64,000 nucleotides of DNA from Robertmurraya kyonggiensis (GTDB lineage: Bacteria > Bacillota > Bacilli > Bacillales > Cytobacillaceae). Of this stretch, positions 34,690 through 43,656 are shown one piece after another. The stretch's first letter is position 1. Each line of letters opens with the position of its first letter. The stretch is from assembly GCF_005116465.1 (NCBI RefSeq), contig NZ_SWBM01000007.1, positions 62,001-126,000 on the forward strand. Reading direction: 5' to 3'. A program made the position numbers and the translations under genes. The notes beneath the pieces were generated by a model. It was not told where the DNA came from and searched no databases. It saw only the letters and a program-made list of their open reading frames with translations.

Positions 34690-35748
34690 ATGAAAAAGAT
34701 TTTAACCGTATGCTTTTCAGGAATCTTGACTATCGGGGCATTTACGGCTGTGATTCCATCTGTCAGTGCTGTTGGGAATGGTCCAAATTACGGTGGGAAT
34801 GAATCGGTAAAAACCTCCATTCTCCAAACTTATTCAAGCATGGTAGATTACTTAAAAGTACAGGATGAAAAGCAAGAAGCTCTTGAGCTAGAAGTTGTCG
34901 GTAAAACCGTTAAGGGCCGCGATATCTACATGGCAAAATACATAAAGAATCCTGAAAATCCAACCATTCTATTCCTAACTCAGCAACATGGGAATGAGCA
35001 GCTCACAACAGAAGGTGCGTTAGAGTTCATTAAACATTTAGGTACAAATAAAACAAAAGATGTCCTGGATAATGTTAATGTGCTCATCATTCCAATGCTG
35101 AATGCGGATGGTTCAATGGGCGATGTGAACTTCTCACTCGAGAATTATGTAGCAGATGGTGGTAGACATTTAACGCGCTACAATGCCAATGAGGTCGACT
35201 TGAATCGCGAACATGATAAATCGACAGTGGATATGGAACCAGAAGTTCGGGCCTTACACGAAAATGTATTTCAAAAGTACAACATTGATTATATGATCGA
35301 CCTTCATCACCAAGGCTCACAAAGTGCCATTAATGATGAGTATGTTTCGGGCTCCATCCTTTATCCTACTAATGAAAATGTAAAAGCCGAGGTACTCGCA
35401 AAATCCAAGAAGCTCGGTGCGGTTGTCTATCATTCTATTAGCTCAAAAGGATGGGGATTGATCGGAAAATACAATGGAGGCAGTGGAGAAAATATTGGAC
35501 GGAACGGTGCTGCGGTAAGATATGACATTGCCACTCTATTGTTTGAAATGCGTGGAATGTCCGACCATGAATATGAATCTTATGTCCTCGGTCAAAAGAG
35601 TAACGGTTATCTAATCAAACAGACGATCACTACACTTGATTCAACTGTGAGAGCGATCGCTGATGGTTCAATCGAAACAGCTGATACAAGTTTTTGGGAT
35701 ACACTGCCAACTCAAAGCTCTAAGACTTCTGAAGAAGAAGACGAGTAA
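34690..35748 (+). CDS. Secreted M14-family zinc carboxypeptidase
   Basis: A 352-residue protein with a clear signal peptide (MKKILTVCFSGILTIGAFTA, cleavage after SVSA near residue 28). Zinc ligands are His and Glu in TQQHGNEQLT near residue 97-100 and His in MIDLHHQGS near residue 203; the catalytic Glu is in LLFEMRGMS near residue 280. This is an M14 metallocarboxypeptidase acting outside the cell on peptides or wall-derived peptides. A strong AAAGGAGG ribosome site precedes the ATG. It has its own terminator. The exact cleavage preference is unknown. Confidence 0.9.
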   Translation: MKKILTVCFSGILTIGAFTAVIPSVSAVGNGPNYGGNESVKTSILQTYSSMVDYLKVQDEKQEALELEVVGKTVKGRDIYMAKYIKNPENPTILFLTQQHGNEQLTTEGALEFIKHLGTNKTKDVLDNVNVLIIPMLNADGSMGDVNFSLENYVADGGRHLTRYNANEVDLNREHDKSTVDMEPEVRALHENVFQKYNIDYMIDLHHQGSQSAINDEYVSGSILYPTNENVKAEVLAKSKKLGAVVYHSISSKGWGLIGKYNGGSGENIGRNGAAVRYDIATLLFEMRGMSDHEYESYVLGQKSNGYLIKQTITTLDSTVRAIADGSIETADTSFWDTLPTQSSKTSEEEDE

Positions 35749-35763
35749 TATCAGCACGAACAC

Positions 35764-35801
35764 AAGTCCCCCTTTGGTCTTAATTAACCTTAGAGGGACT
35801 T
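35764..35801. terminator. Terminator between convergent genes
   Basis: Stem AAGTCCC / GGGACTT with additional inner pairing (CT..GG / CC..AG), followed by TTTTC; it separates the carboxypeptidase gene from the chemoreceptor pseudogene. Confidence 0.75.
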
Positions 35802-35804
35802 TTC

Positions 35805-36763
35805 TTATCTAATGGTGGCTACTCGTTTAATCGTTTCCTCTAGCTTTTCATCGACTTTGCTCGCGTCTTCGATATGCTGCATGATCACGACATTGGCTTC
35901 GTCAAAAAGTGTTTTCGTATCCTGCATTTCGTTCATCACATCTTGTGAAAACTCTTTTTGCTCAACAATCGTTTCAAGGACTTCGCTTACTTCCATTTCA
36001 ACATGTTTTATGACAGAAGTGATGGAATCAATTTTATTTGAGGTAGTTTTACTTAAATTGATTCCTTCTCTAATTAACTTTGTGCTAGCAGTCGTTGATT
36101 GTAGCGTGATATTAATATCCTTTTGAATATTATCTGTTAAGACACTTATGTTATTTGTACTCTCCGCTGTACTTTCCGCTAGCTTCCGTACTTCCTCCGC
36201 CACAACAGCAAACCCTTTTCCTTGCTCTCCTGCTCTTGCAGCTTCAATCGAGGCATTTAGAGCTAACAAATTGGTTTGATCCGCAATTTCTTTAATCACT
36301 TTGACGATCATTTCGATCTCTTTGGAACTATCGTTTAAGAGACTCATTTTATGATAGGTTTCTTCAAGCTCTTCTCCAAGTTGAGTGATGAGCTCCTCAA
36401 CGTGATTAACTAAGTCTCTTCCTTCTTCTGTGTTCACAACCATCTCTTTTGCAGATTCTATTAACCCTTTTCCTTTTTGAAAAAGCTGTAGGAATTGTCT
36501 AGTGAAGCCTGGCTTATTTGATTGACGGTATCAAAACGTTTCTTAATCTCCGCCACTAAATCCTTCATAACATGATGCTGATTGTTGACGATTTCGTGTT
36601 GCTCGATTGTTTCTGATAGCTCCGTTTTAAACTTTTCCAAAAAAACCTCAAAAAACTTCTCTTTTTCCTGACATTCCGAATAGATTTTCTCTAGTTTTTC
36701 TTGAAGTTCCTTTTTCTCTTCTTCTATCAATCTAAAATGTTTTTTTGAAGTAAACATGTCCAT
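35805..36763 (-). pseudogene. Soluble methyl-accepting chemotaxis protein, frameshifted
   Basis: Two minus-strand frames join into one gene. The first (36763 to 36461) gives 100 residues of coiled coil starting MDMFTSKKHFRLIEEEKK and ends ...[10 protein letters not shown]. The second begins in the other frame at the same place ([17 protein letters not shown]) and continues with the MCP hairpin tip [20 protein letters not shown] and ends at 35805. A one-base loss near 36478-36486, at a run CTTTTTCAAAAAGG, explains the break. Intact, it would be a soluble receptor of about 318 residues like B. subtilis YfmS. It may be a true mutation or a sequence error; no classical -1 slippery heptamer fits. 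Confidence 0.8.
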
Positions 36764-36959
36764 ATGCTCCTATCTTCTAAAATAACCTCATTATGTATGA
36801 TTTCACTTTATAACAGTTTACATCGTACATAAGTGATTAATTTCACTGAAACGACAGAGGGACCTTCAAAAGATAACAATTTTCGTATTTTAGAAGTATG
36901 GAAAATCAATAGACTGGCAATACTTTTACTAGAATACGAGAAAACAAGGAGGGGAAGAA

Positions 36960-37046
36960 ATGGATTATACAAATAGCATTCCTGAACAATTACCTGAAAC
37001 GCTAGAGGAATTCTTAGAGGTATTGAAAAATCTCATATTGAGTTGA
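36960..37046 (+). CDS. 28-residue miniprotein
   Basis: ATG at 36960 follows a strong AAGGAGGGG six bases ahead and opens a 28-codon frame, MDYTNSIPEQLPETLEEFLE then VLKNLILS. An intrinsic terminator begins at the stop codon, so the unit looks like a complete tiny gene. The product is acidic and helix-forming with two Pro residues. I do not recognise it. It lies just upstream of the TnpB element. Confidence 0.5.
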   Translation: MDYTNSIPEQLPETLEEFLEVLKNLILS

Positions 37047-37073
37047 AGGAGGGGCATATGCTCTCCTTTTTTT
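37046..37073 (+). terminator. Terminator after the 28-residue miniprotein
   Basis: AAGGAG, GG, the self-complementary GCATATGC, T, CTCCTT, then a run of T residues to 37073. It resembles a ribosome site plus ATG, but the hairpin and U-tract fit a terminator better. Confidence 0.65.
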
Positions 37074-37242
37074 ATCGAAATTTATCAACACTAGCGAGAA
37101 GACTCCTTCCTCAACGACGTAGGGTGGAGATGAATCGCTTTTTTGTGTTATTTTCAAAATTCAATGAAAACAAAAGGACAAGGTTATGAATATTTGGTAA
37201 AATAAAATTAAGAACGAATGTTCTTTGGGAGGTGGATGAGAA

Positions 37243-38946
37243 ATGGTGAAAACCTATTTTTCTAATCGTGTATACAAAAATACATTGCCTAAAAAATATA
37301 TCGAATCTTTTTCCCATGCTCTTCTGTGTTTTGGTCGTTCAAAACATTTCGCACTTCAAACACAAGTGCTAGAAAAACGTTCGAATGAATCGAGAAGAAA
37401 AAAGTCTCTTCACCTTACCATAAAGGAACGTTTTCAATTGAATGATCATTATGCCAATAGTGCAATTCAAGAAGCGAACGCCATGATCAAATCTCAAAAT
37501 GAACTTCAAAAAATGTATATCGAAAACAAAGAAGTTCAAATGACTTCCGTTAAAAAGAAAATCAAATCGACCAAGAGCCATTTAACAACTCTTTCAAAAA
37601 TAAAACAATCCTTTATGAAAGGTCAACCGATTTTAAACAAAACATCCAGAGAAAAACAATTTGGACATTTTTTTGTGGTGCAATTCAATGAAAAAACAGA
37701 CATTTACTATCACGCTTATCAATTTGAGCATGACTATTTAGATGTTCAAATCGCTTTTTTAAAAAGTAAATTAGGTCGTTTGGAATTCAAATTAGATCGG
37801 TTTCAAAAACAAATAAAGAGCTTAAAAAATAATACAAAAAGTATAGTTTTTGGTACGAAAAAATTATTCAAGGCTCAAAGCACTATAGAAAACTATCAAA
37901 ATGATCATCAACAATGGCGAAAAGACTGGGAACAAGCGCGTTACAATCAAATGACCATTAGTGAACGAAAAGATGCCAAAGTTGGCAACTTTGTTTTTCA
38001 TTATCTTACAGATGAACAAGAACTCCACTTCAAAACACCAAATGGTGTTGCGATAAAGATTGAGAATCTTGTCTTTCCGTATGGTCTAGAACAGGTTAAC
38101 CAGGCAATTGAAACTCAAATGAACTGCAAAAATAAAAAGAAAAACGGGAAACCCATTGCGTGGTCTGTTGAAGACCATGGGGACTATTATATTTTCAAGT
38201 GTATAATTGATGTGCCAGAGAAGCCAAATATAAATTATTGCCGAGCTGAGGGCGTATTAGGTCTAGATTTAAATGTAGACCATATCGCATGGTCTAATAT
38301 TAATTCAAAAGGTCAACTGATAAAATCAGGTTTGTTTTCTTTCGATTTAGATGGGAAAACCTCTGGTCAAAATACGAAAATCATCGAAAACAAGGCGGTC
38401 GTTATTGTCGATTTAGCGATGAAGTTACATAAACCCATCGCTTTAGAAAAATTAGATACCACTAAATCAAAAGTTTCTCATACATACGGCAGTAAAAAAG
38501 CCAATAAAGCGATGAGTCAATTTGCGTATAATAAAATGATTTCTACCATTAAAAATCGTGCATCGAAGATGGGGGTAGCTGTGTTTGAAATCAATCCAGC
38601 TTACACCTCTCAAATTGGCAAAATCAAATATATGAAGCGTTTTGGAATCTCCATTCACCAGTCTGCTTCATATGTCATTGCGCGTCGCGCAATGAGATTC
38701 AAAGAAACACTTCCACCAGTGTTGCATTCTCTGTTACCAGAGAAGATAGCAGGTCTACATCACTGGGCGCAGTGGAAGTGGGTTTCATCATGCCTATCCG
38801 AAGTTCGTAAACACGCGTTCTACCGGATAGAACTTTTTGCCTGCAACAAGATTGGTTCAATGAATCAATTCTTTCCTCCAGGAGCTCTTTCAGACCTGGA
38901 GGAAAAAGGTTTGTTAAAGGTGAAAGGTAGAAAATCCATAGCCTAG
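37243..38946 (+). CDS. TnpB-related RNA-guided nuclease-like protein of an IS605-type element
   Basis: A 567-residue protein. The first about 330 residues are basic and helical with a large coiled segment; the RuvC-like part follows: Asp342 in GVLGLDLNVDH, Glu402 in IALEKLD, and a third region IHQSASYVIARRAM near residue 475 where canonical TnpB has DRDxNAA. Neither this third Asp nor a CxxC zinc ribbon is evident, so it belongs to the larger TnpB-related group rather than typical 400-residue TnpB. Canonical TnpB cuts DNA guided by an RNA from the element's right end. GGGAGGTGG precedes the ATG. Activity is uncertain because of the altered site. Confidence 0.8.
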   Translation: MVKTYFSNRVYKNTLPKKYIESFSHALLCFGRSKHFALQTQVLEKRSNESRRKKSLHLTIKERFQLNDHYANSAIQEANAMIKSQNELQKMYIENKEVQMTSVKKKIKSTKSHLTTLSKIKQSFMKGQPILNKTSREKQFGHFFVVQFNEKTDIYYHAYQFEHDYLDVQIAFLKSKLGRLEFKLDRFQKQIKSLKNNTKSIVFGTKKLFKAQSTIENYQNDHQQWRKDWEQARYNQMTISERKDAKVGNFVFHYLTDEQELHFKTPNGVAIKIENLVFPYGLEQVNQAIETQMNCKNKKKNGKPIAWSVEDHGDYYIFKCIIDVPEKPNINYCRAEGVLGLDLNVDHIAWSNINSKGQLIKSGLFSFDLDGKTSGQNTKIIENKAVVIVDLAMKLHKPIALEKLDTTKSKVSHTYGSKKANKAMSQFAYNKMISTIKNRASKMGVAVFEINPAYTSQIGKIKYMKRFGISIHQSASYVIARRAMRFKETLPPVLHSLLPEKIAGLHHWAQWKWVSSCLSEVRKHAFYRIELFACNKIGSMNQFFPPGALSDLEEKGLLKVKGRKSIA

Positions 38947-38959
38947 TTGAACGGGCAAT

Positions 38960-39041
38960 GGTCTACTGAAATCTTTAGTAGTCTTTTTTAGGAATCCCCT
39001 TCCTCAAAAATCCATTTGGATTTTAGGTGGGGGTAGTTCAA
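38960..39041 (+). ncRNA. Candidate omega-RNA (reRNA) 3' scaffold of the TnpB element
   Basis: Downstream of the TnpB-like stop codon are two helices: CTACT...AGTAG near 38963-38982 followed by a T-run, and the larger right-end hairpin ending in GGGGGTAGTTCAA. In known TnpB systems this region is the guide-RNA scaffold and the guide is the DNA directly downstream, here starting at 39042. Inferred by analogy. Confidence 0.45.
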
Positions 39042-39133
39042 TGGGTACAGGACAATATCTTGTATATTGGATCACCATTAGAAAATTGAATCGTTTTTAG
39101 TAAAATAAGAAATCTAATATAAGGAGAACATAC

Positions 39134-39598
39134 ATGATCTTAGAATATTTACAAGAATGGTCTTACTTTGCCGTATTCTTTCTATCCGCAATTCCTTGGG
39201 TAGAATCAGCCGCAGTTGTTGTGTTGGCCATCGCTTTTGGCTTAAGCCCCATTCCATCTACCATCTTGGCTTTTGCAGGAAATTGGTTGGTCGTAGTTAT
39301 TGTCGTCTTGCTTTTCGACCGTTGGCAAGAATGGAGAAATAGGAAAAGAGCTGAAAAAGGAATACAAAAGGAAGATAATAAAAAGAGAGCACGTGCACAT
39401 GGGATTTTTGTAAAATACGGTTTGCCAGGGCTCGCATTCCTAGGCCCTTTACTAATCGGAACAGAGATAGCAGCTGCATTCGCCATGATTTTCAAAGCGC
39501 CCCGTAAGAACGTCCTAATTTGGATGACAATCAGTCTCGCAGTGTGGACAATACTGTTTGCAACAGCCACCTATTATGGTTTTAACATCCTCGGATGA
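39134..39598 (+). CDS. Small multidrug export-family membrane protein
   Basis: A 154-residue protein with about four membrane segments. The N-terminal half has YFAVFFLSAIPWVESAAVVVLAIAFGLSP, and the centre has the charged loop RNRKRAEKGIQKEDNKKRARAHG. The second half repeats KYGLPGLAFLGPLLIGTEIAAAFAM. This is the layout of the Sm_multidrug_ex (COG2426) family. Despite the name, function is poorly tested. The gene has its own AAGGAGA ribosome site and terminator and lies just beyond the TnpB element. Confidence 0.82.
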   Translation: MILEYLQEWSYFAVFFLSAIPWVESAAVVVLAIAFGLSPIPSTILAFAGNWLVVVIVVLLFDRWQEWRNRKRAEKGIQKEDNKKRARAHGIFVKYGLPGLAFLGPLLIGTEIAAAFAMIFKAPRKNVLIWMTISLAVWTILFATATYYGFNILG

Positions 39599-39603
39599 AT
39601 AAC

Positions 39604-39635
39604 AAAAGCCAGTCAATTATAGTTGACTGGCTTTT
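39604..39635. terminator. Bidirectional terminator between convergent genes
   Basis: Perfect 13-bp stem AAAAGCCAGTCAA / TTGACTGGCTTTT with a six-base loop and T-run. Confidence 0.9.
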
Positions 39636-39652
39636 TGTACGGGGAAATCATA

Positions 39653-41182
39653 TTACAAATGCATTCCTGTATTTGCTTTAACAGTGACTTCGGCAAAGCG
39701 TTTTGCATCCTGTTTCTTAGATACAGCCGTTCCAATAACCGCTCCGATAAAACCTAGAGGAACAGAAATAATCGCAGGATTTGTTAGATTAATAAGAGGA
39801 TCCCCTACAAATATAGCTGCTCCCTCAACTGGAGAAAATACATTTGGGCTGACAATTACAAGAATAATAGAGGATAAAAGACCACTAAGCATACCTGTAA
39901 TCGCGCCTGCTGTGTTGAATTTTTTCCAATAAATTGTAAAGATAATGACTGGTAAGTTGGCACTTGCCGCTACACAAAATGCTAATGATACAAGGAAAGC
40001 CACATTCATTTTTTGAGCAAATAATGCTAGAAGGATTGAAAGGATCGCAACCCCAATGGAAGCATACTTCGCAGCTAACATCTGTTGTTTTTCTGTCGCT
40101 TTTCCCTTCTTAATGATTTGACCATAGATATCGTGTGCAAAGGCTGATGCACCTGATAACACTAGACCTGCCACAACGGCCAAAATAGTAGCAAAGGCAA
40201 CCGCTGATACAAATGACATTAAGAAATCTCCCCCAAGGGCTTCAGCCAATAGTGGGGCCGCCATATTCCCTGCAGCATTTGCAGCAAGAATATTATCAAA
40301 GCCCACATAATGTGCTGCACCAAAGCCAAGAAAAATCGTCATGACATAAAAAATTCCGATCACCCAAGTTGCTGTAATAACAGAACTTCTTGCTGTTTTT
40401 GCATTTTTAACTGTAAAAAAGCGCATCAGGATATGAGGCAGTCCCGCAGTTCCGAGAACAAGTGCAATCATCAAGGAAATCGTATCAAGTGGAACTTTAT
40501 ATTTTACCCCAGGATTTAAGTAGTCCGCACCAAGAGGGGTAACCGTTTTCATTTCGGAGAACATTTGAAAAATATTAAAGTTGAACTTAGCAAGTACCAT
40601 GACGGAAATAATGACTGTTCCGATCATTAAGAGTACAGCTTTTATGATTTGCACCCAGCTGGTAGCAGTCATTCCACCAAACAATACATAAATGGTCATC
40701 ATGACACCAACAATTAAAACAGCAATCCAATAGTCTATACCAAATAGCAACTGAATGAGCGCACCTGCTCCGACTAGCTGAGCAATCATATAGAAAATAA
40801 CAATGGTAATCGTATTTAGTGCGGCGACCGCACGAACCTTTTTCGCATCAAATCTTGAATTAATCATGTCTGCCAATGTGTATTTTCCTAGATTCCGAAG
40901 TGGCTCTGCAACAATAAATAGGACAACTAAATAAGCAACAAGGTAACCAATACTATAGAAAAATCCGTCAAAGCCGCTAAGCGCAATCATTCCTGCAATT
41001 CCTAAGAAGGATGCCGCAGATAAATAATCGCCTGCAATCGCTAACCCATTTTGCCAGCCTGTCAAGCCTCCACCTGCAGTATAGAACTCACTAGCTGTCT
41101 TTGTCCGCTTGGCTGCATAATACGTAATGACCAAAGTCATCGCAACAATGATAAGGAATAAGATAACAACGGTTGAATTCAT
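39653..41182 (-). CDS. Acetate/solute:Na+ symporter (ActP/YwcA-like)
   Basis: A 509-residue sodium:solute symporter-family protein with about 13 membrane segments. Recognisable segments include the N-terminal YYAAKRTKTASEFYTAGGGLTGWQNGLAIAGDYLSAASFLG stretch and FAFAHDIYG-like cytoplasmic loop ASAFAHDIYGQII. It overlaps the DUF485 gene by four bases (ATGA), the same pair as ActP-YjcH in E. coli and YwcA-YwcB in B. subtilis. The expected role is uptake of acetate or another short carboxylate with Na+. Specificity is not proven by sequence. Confidence 0.88.
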   Translation of the reverse strand: MNSTVVILFLIIVAMTLVITYYAAKRTKTASEFYTAGGGLTGWQNGLAIAGDYLSAASFLGIAGMIALSGFDGFFYSIGYLVAYLVVLFIVAEPLRNLGKYTLADMINSRFDAKKVRAVAALNTITIVIFYMIAQLVGAGALIQLLFGIDYWIAVLIVGVMMTIYVLFGGMTATSWVQIIKAVLLMIGTVIISVMVLAKFNFNIFQMFSEMKTVTPLGADYLNPGVKYKVPLDTISLMIALVLGTAGLPHILMRFFTVKNAKTARSSVITATWVIGIFYVMTIFLGFGAAHYVGFDNILAANAAGNMAAPLLAEALGGDFLMSFVSAVAFATILAVVAGLVLSGASAFAHDIYGQIIKKGKATEKQQMLAAKYASIGVAILSILLALFAQKMNVAFLVSLAFCVAASANLPVIIFTIYWKKFNTAGAITGMLSGLLSSIILVIVSPNVFSPVEGAAIFVGDPLINLTNPAIISVPLGFIGAVIGTAVSKKQDAKRFAEVTVKANTGMHL

Positions 41183-41520
41183 GCACCTTTTTCTCCTTTT
41201 TTAAATTCTTCTTCGACTATTTCATTTGCTAAATTGTCAAAGAGATTGGCTTTTTTCACATAAACGGTACAAAGCACCCAAGTCATAATAAATTGCGCAA
41301 AAGCAAAGACCCATGCCCATGAAATATCACCAACTGCTTTGTAGTTAAGAACGGTTGAGTAAGAAGTTAACAAAGGTAATGCGAAGTAGAAGACTAAGAA
41401 GAAAATAGTAAGCGGAACGATGAATTTTTTCTTTGAAGAAAGTAGCTCTTTGAATTTTTTACTCGAGGCAATTTGCACATAGTCAATTTGCTTGCCTTCA
41501 AATTTTCCCATTTTGACCAC
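41179..41520 (-). CDS. DUF485-family partner of the solute symporter (YwcB-like)
   Basis: A 113-residue protein with two membrane segments (KFIVPLTIFFLVFYFALPLLTSYS and ISWAWVFAFAQFIMTWVLCTVYVKKA) flanked by charged ends, the DUF485 pattern with the SxxFKxL start SSKKFKELLSSKKKF. It precedes and overlaps the symporter gene. DUF485 proteins accompany ActP-like symporters and may act as accessory subunits. A TTGACA element near 41560 on the minus strand is the likely promoter. Confidence 0.88.
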   Translation of the reverse strand: MVKMGKFEGKQIDYVQIASSKKFKELLSSKKKFIVPLTIFFLVFYFALPLLTSYSTVLNYKAVGDISWAWVFAFAQFIMTWVLCTVYVKKANLFDNLANEIVEEEFKKGEKGA

Positions 41521-41663
41521 TCCTTTTTTGATTTTCCCCCACTACATAATAGTAATAATGTATAATACTGTTTGTCAACTGAATATTTATATAATTCAGA
41601 ATATACATTAAATGGACTTTTGGGTTAAAATTCAAGGAATGGAGTGCTTCATTATGCTCCTAT

Positions 41664-42311
41664 TTAATGCTCCCACACATTTTTTTCTACATAAATCACT
41701 TCATCAGCGCTTTTGATCACGATATCAAAATGCTCACTGTACGGATGCATAAACAATTCGTACTGAATCCGGCGTTCTTCATGAGACTGCCTTAAGTAAT
41801 TGATATCAGCTCCTCTTTCAGCAATATCTCGGCCCGACCTTCTCATTAATTCCGTTTCACCCTCTGTGTAAAAATAGATTCTTAGATCAAATAGCTTCGG
41901 ATCAATAAAAGCAACGCTCATTCCCTCTACAATCGTCACTTTCTTATTCGAGGATATTAGCTCGCTCTTCTGATAATGGGTACCGATTGTTTGGAAATCC
42001 AATCCCGATTTTGCCATCTGTACATCTCGTTCTAATGATGGTAAATGATGTGCCGATGGATGGCAGGCTGTCATTTTATATCGATGAATTTCTCCATGAT
42101 AGGAATAGTCGATAATAGCATGCTTACGTATATCGGAACTCACAATATACGGATCAGTATTGATATAGTTGACTTCATTTTGATTTAGAAGGCTCATAAG
42201 CCTATTGGCAAAGGTTGTTTTGCCAGCAGCCCCATGGCCTGATATGCCAATCACTATCTCACCATCCGTTGCCCTAATCCAATTTGTGATTTTTTCCAGC
42301 AATCTGTCCAT
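41664..42311 (-). CDS. Uridine kinase-like P-loop protein
   Basis: A 215-residue protein from ATG 42311 (AAGGAGGAG ahead; an ATG 21 bases earlier has no site). Walker A is GISGHGAAGKTTFANRL near residue 23, and the family lid and acceptor regions include TIVEGMSVAFIDPKLFDLRIYF near residue 130. This is the uridine kinase/phosphoribulokinase-like fold, related to Firmicute proteins annotated as uridine kinase but lacking close identity to Udk. A phosphate acceptor cannot be named with confidence. It follows the lysozyme gene by 24 bp, so they may be co-transcribed. Confidence 0.75.
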   Translation of the reverse strand: MDRLLEKITNWIRATDGEIVIGISGHGAAGKTTFANRLMSLLNQNEVNYINTDPYIVSSDIRKHAIIDYSYHGEIHRYKMTACHPSAHHLPSLERDVQMAKSGLDFQTIGTHYQKSELISSNKKVTIVEGMSVAFIDPKLFDLRIYFYTEGETELMRRSGRDIAERGADINYLRQSHEERRIQYELFMHPYSEHFDIVIKSADEVIYVEKNVWEH

Positions 42312-42335
42312 CTTCACTCCTCCTTTCGCCATTTA

Positions 42336-43085
42336 TTAATACCCGTACTCTTCAAATTTCTTCTCATTCCCATAAAACACATTCACATCTATGAACTTTT
42401 CTTTCCCACTATAACCGTCCAACTGCTCTCGATCGGTATACTGCCAAAACGTCCAATCTCGCTCATCAGATAATGTAGGAACTTTGAATACATCCCGAAT
42501 CCAAATATCGCATTGTTCAAAACTGTCTTTGATATATAAGTCATATGCTTCATTGGTTGTGTATAATAGGACACGTTTTCCATAGGCTTCTTCTAGCATT
42601 TTTACCATTGTTTGAAGCTCTTTCTCTACTTGTTGACGATTAGGCGGAGTTTTCTTTTTATCCCCATAAAATTCAACATCAATTACAGGTGGCAATGACC
42701 TTTCATTTACAGGTACCGTCTTGATAAAGTTCTGTGCTTGAGTTTTCCCCTCACTATCATAGCTGAAAAAGTGGTATGCACCCACTCGTAAGTCTGTTTT
42801 ATCTGCTTCATCCCAATTTTTCTCAAAGTACTTGTCGACAAAGCTACTTCCTTCCGTTGCCTTGATAAAAGCAAATTGTAAGCCTTGTTCCTGAAGCTTT
42901 GACCATTCAATATCTCCCTGATATGCTGAAACATCCACACCTTTTATAAGGTAGTTTTTTGCAGAAAAATGGTTAGGTATTAAGATACCTTGATACCAAA
43001 ATACAGCCGTTATAACCAATCCAAGAAAAAGAATAGATACTATCCAAAATAGATTCTTCATTTTTGCACTACTCATCTCGCGCAC
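42336..43085 (-). CDS. Membrane-anchored GH25 lysozyme (muramidase)
   Basis: A 249-residue protein with one N-terminal membrane anchor (LFWIVSILFLGLVITAVFWY) and a GH25 muramidase domain (about 47-240). Catalytic signatures are GVDVSAYQGDIEW near residue 48, FAFIKATEGSSF near 72 and the Asp-x-Glu pair in PPVIDVEFYG near 135. It hydrolyses the MurNAc-GlcNAc bond of peptidoglycan outside the membrane. The first start is GTG 43085 with weak pairing; an ATG three codons later (MSSAKMKN) is equally possible. No wall-binding repeats are present. Confidence 0.88.
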   Translation of the reverse strand: MREMSSAKMKNLFWIVSILFLGLVITAVFWYQGILIPNHFSAKNYLIKGVDVSAYQGDIEWSKLQEQGLQFAFIKATEGSSFVDKYFEKNWDEADKTDLRVGAYHFFSYDSEGKTQAQNFIKTVPVNERSLPPVIDVEFYGDKKKTPPNRQQVEKELQTMVKMLEEAYGKRVLLYTTNEAYDLYIKDSFEQCDIWIRDVFKVPTLSDERDWTFWQYTDREQLDGYSGKEKFIDVNVFYGNEKKFEEYGY

Positions 43086-43148
43086 ATCATTTCATTTTTT
43101 TGTCATAGCTATACATTAGCATATTTTTACAAACCCTTCTCTATAAAA

Positions 43149-43460
43149 CTAGTAGCGATTCGTATTTCCTACTCTTATTTTATGCTCAAAAACGTCATTC
43201 TGAATTCTCCCATTTTCCTTCTGTAGGAGGAGAATAAATTGTGTATCCTTCGTTTCAAAAGAATAGGTTGTTCCGCTGATCGGCCTAATGTTTTTAATGT
43301 CTTTTTCTGCACCAAATATCTCTTCTATGACAACTGGATCAGAGAGTAACCTTTCCACTTCACGCCTTCCACCCATCTCATTAATCCGTTCAATCGGATC
43401 AATACATAGTAGAAAGAACATGCCTAGTAAAATTAGCAGCACTTTTAGTCCTTTTCTCAA
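43149..43460 (-). CDS. Small membrane-anchored hypothetical protein
   Basis: A 103-residue protein from TTG 43460, preceded by GGGAGG seven bases ahead. One hydrophobic N-terminal segment (LKVLLILLGMFFLLC) ending near a Cys, then a charged extracytoplasmic part with VERLLSDPVVIEEIFGAEKDIKNI. The LFLLCID region is not a good lipobox. No family recognised. It may be co-transcribed with the lysozyme gene 63 bp downstream. Confidence 0.6.
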   Translation of the reverse strand: MRKGLKVLLILLGMFFLLCIDPIERINEMGGRREVERLLSDPVVIEEIFGAEKDIKNIRPISGTTYSFETKDTQFILLLQKENGRIQNDVFEHKIRVGNTNRY

Positions 43461-43656
43461 TCGACTGCCTCCCTTCATAAATTGATCTAAGTTAAATCTT
43501 CATAAGAGATCCAATGTATGCGATAATTAAGATATATTTCAATTGTTCTTAATATTAATTTCTGGCGGAGTCTGTCATTACGGGACGAATATGTCCTTAA
43601 TTGATGGACTCTTTATTTCATATTTAGTGAAAAAAACTCAAAGGGGCAATTGTTCG

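Larger units (their letters stand above)
37093..39041 (+). mobile_element. TnpB-only IS605/IS1341-type element
   Basis: The element is defined by a TnpB-like gene flanked by structured ends. Left: an imperfect hairpin at 37093-37139 with outer arms AGCGA/TCGCT and inner CTCC/GGAG. Right: a hairpin around 38995-39034 with AAAATCC/GGATTTT and CCCC/GGGG pairing, closing with TTCAA at 39037-39041, as seen at right ends of IS605-type elements. No tnpA transposase gene is present. Exact borders are estimates, and there are no target duplications, as expected for this family. Confidence 0.65.

Noticed and set aside
36440-36500. Programmed -1 frameshift in the chemoreceptor gene
   Set aside because: The zero-frame codons give C AAA AAG or C TTT TTC, neither of which fits the X XXY YYZ rule, and no stimulatory structure is evident. 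A plain one-base loss is simpler.
37058-37189. A 43-codon ORF with an apparent GGAGGGG ribosome site after the 28-residue miniprotein
   Set aside because: The ribosome site, start codon and first codons are themselves the stem and U-tract of an intrinsic terminator, and the remaining codons run through the transposon left-end hairpin.
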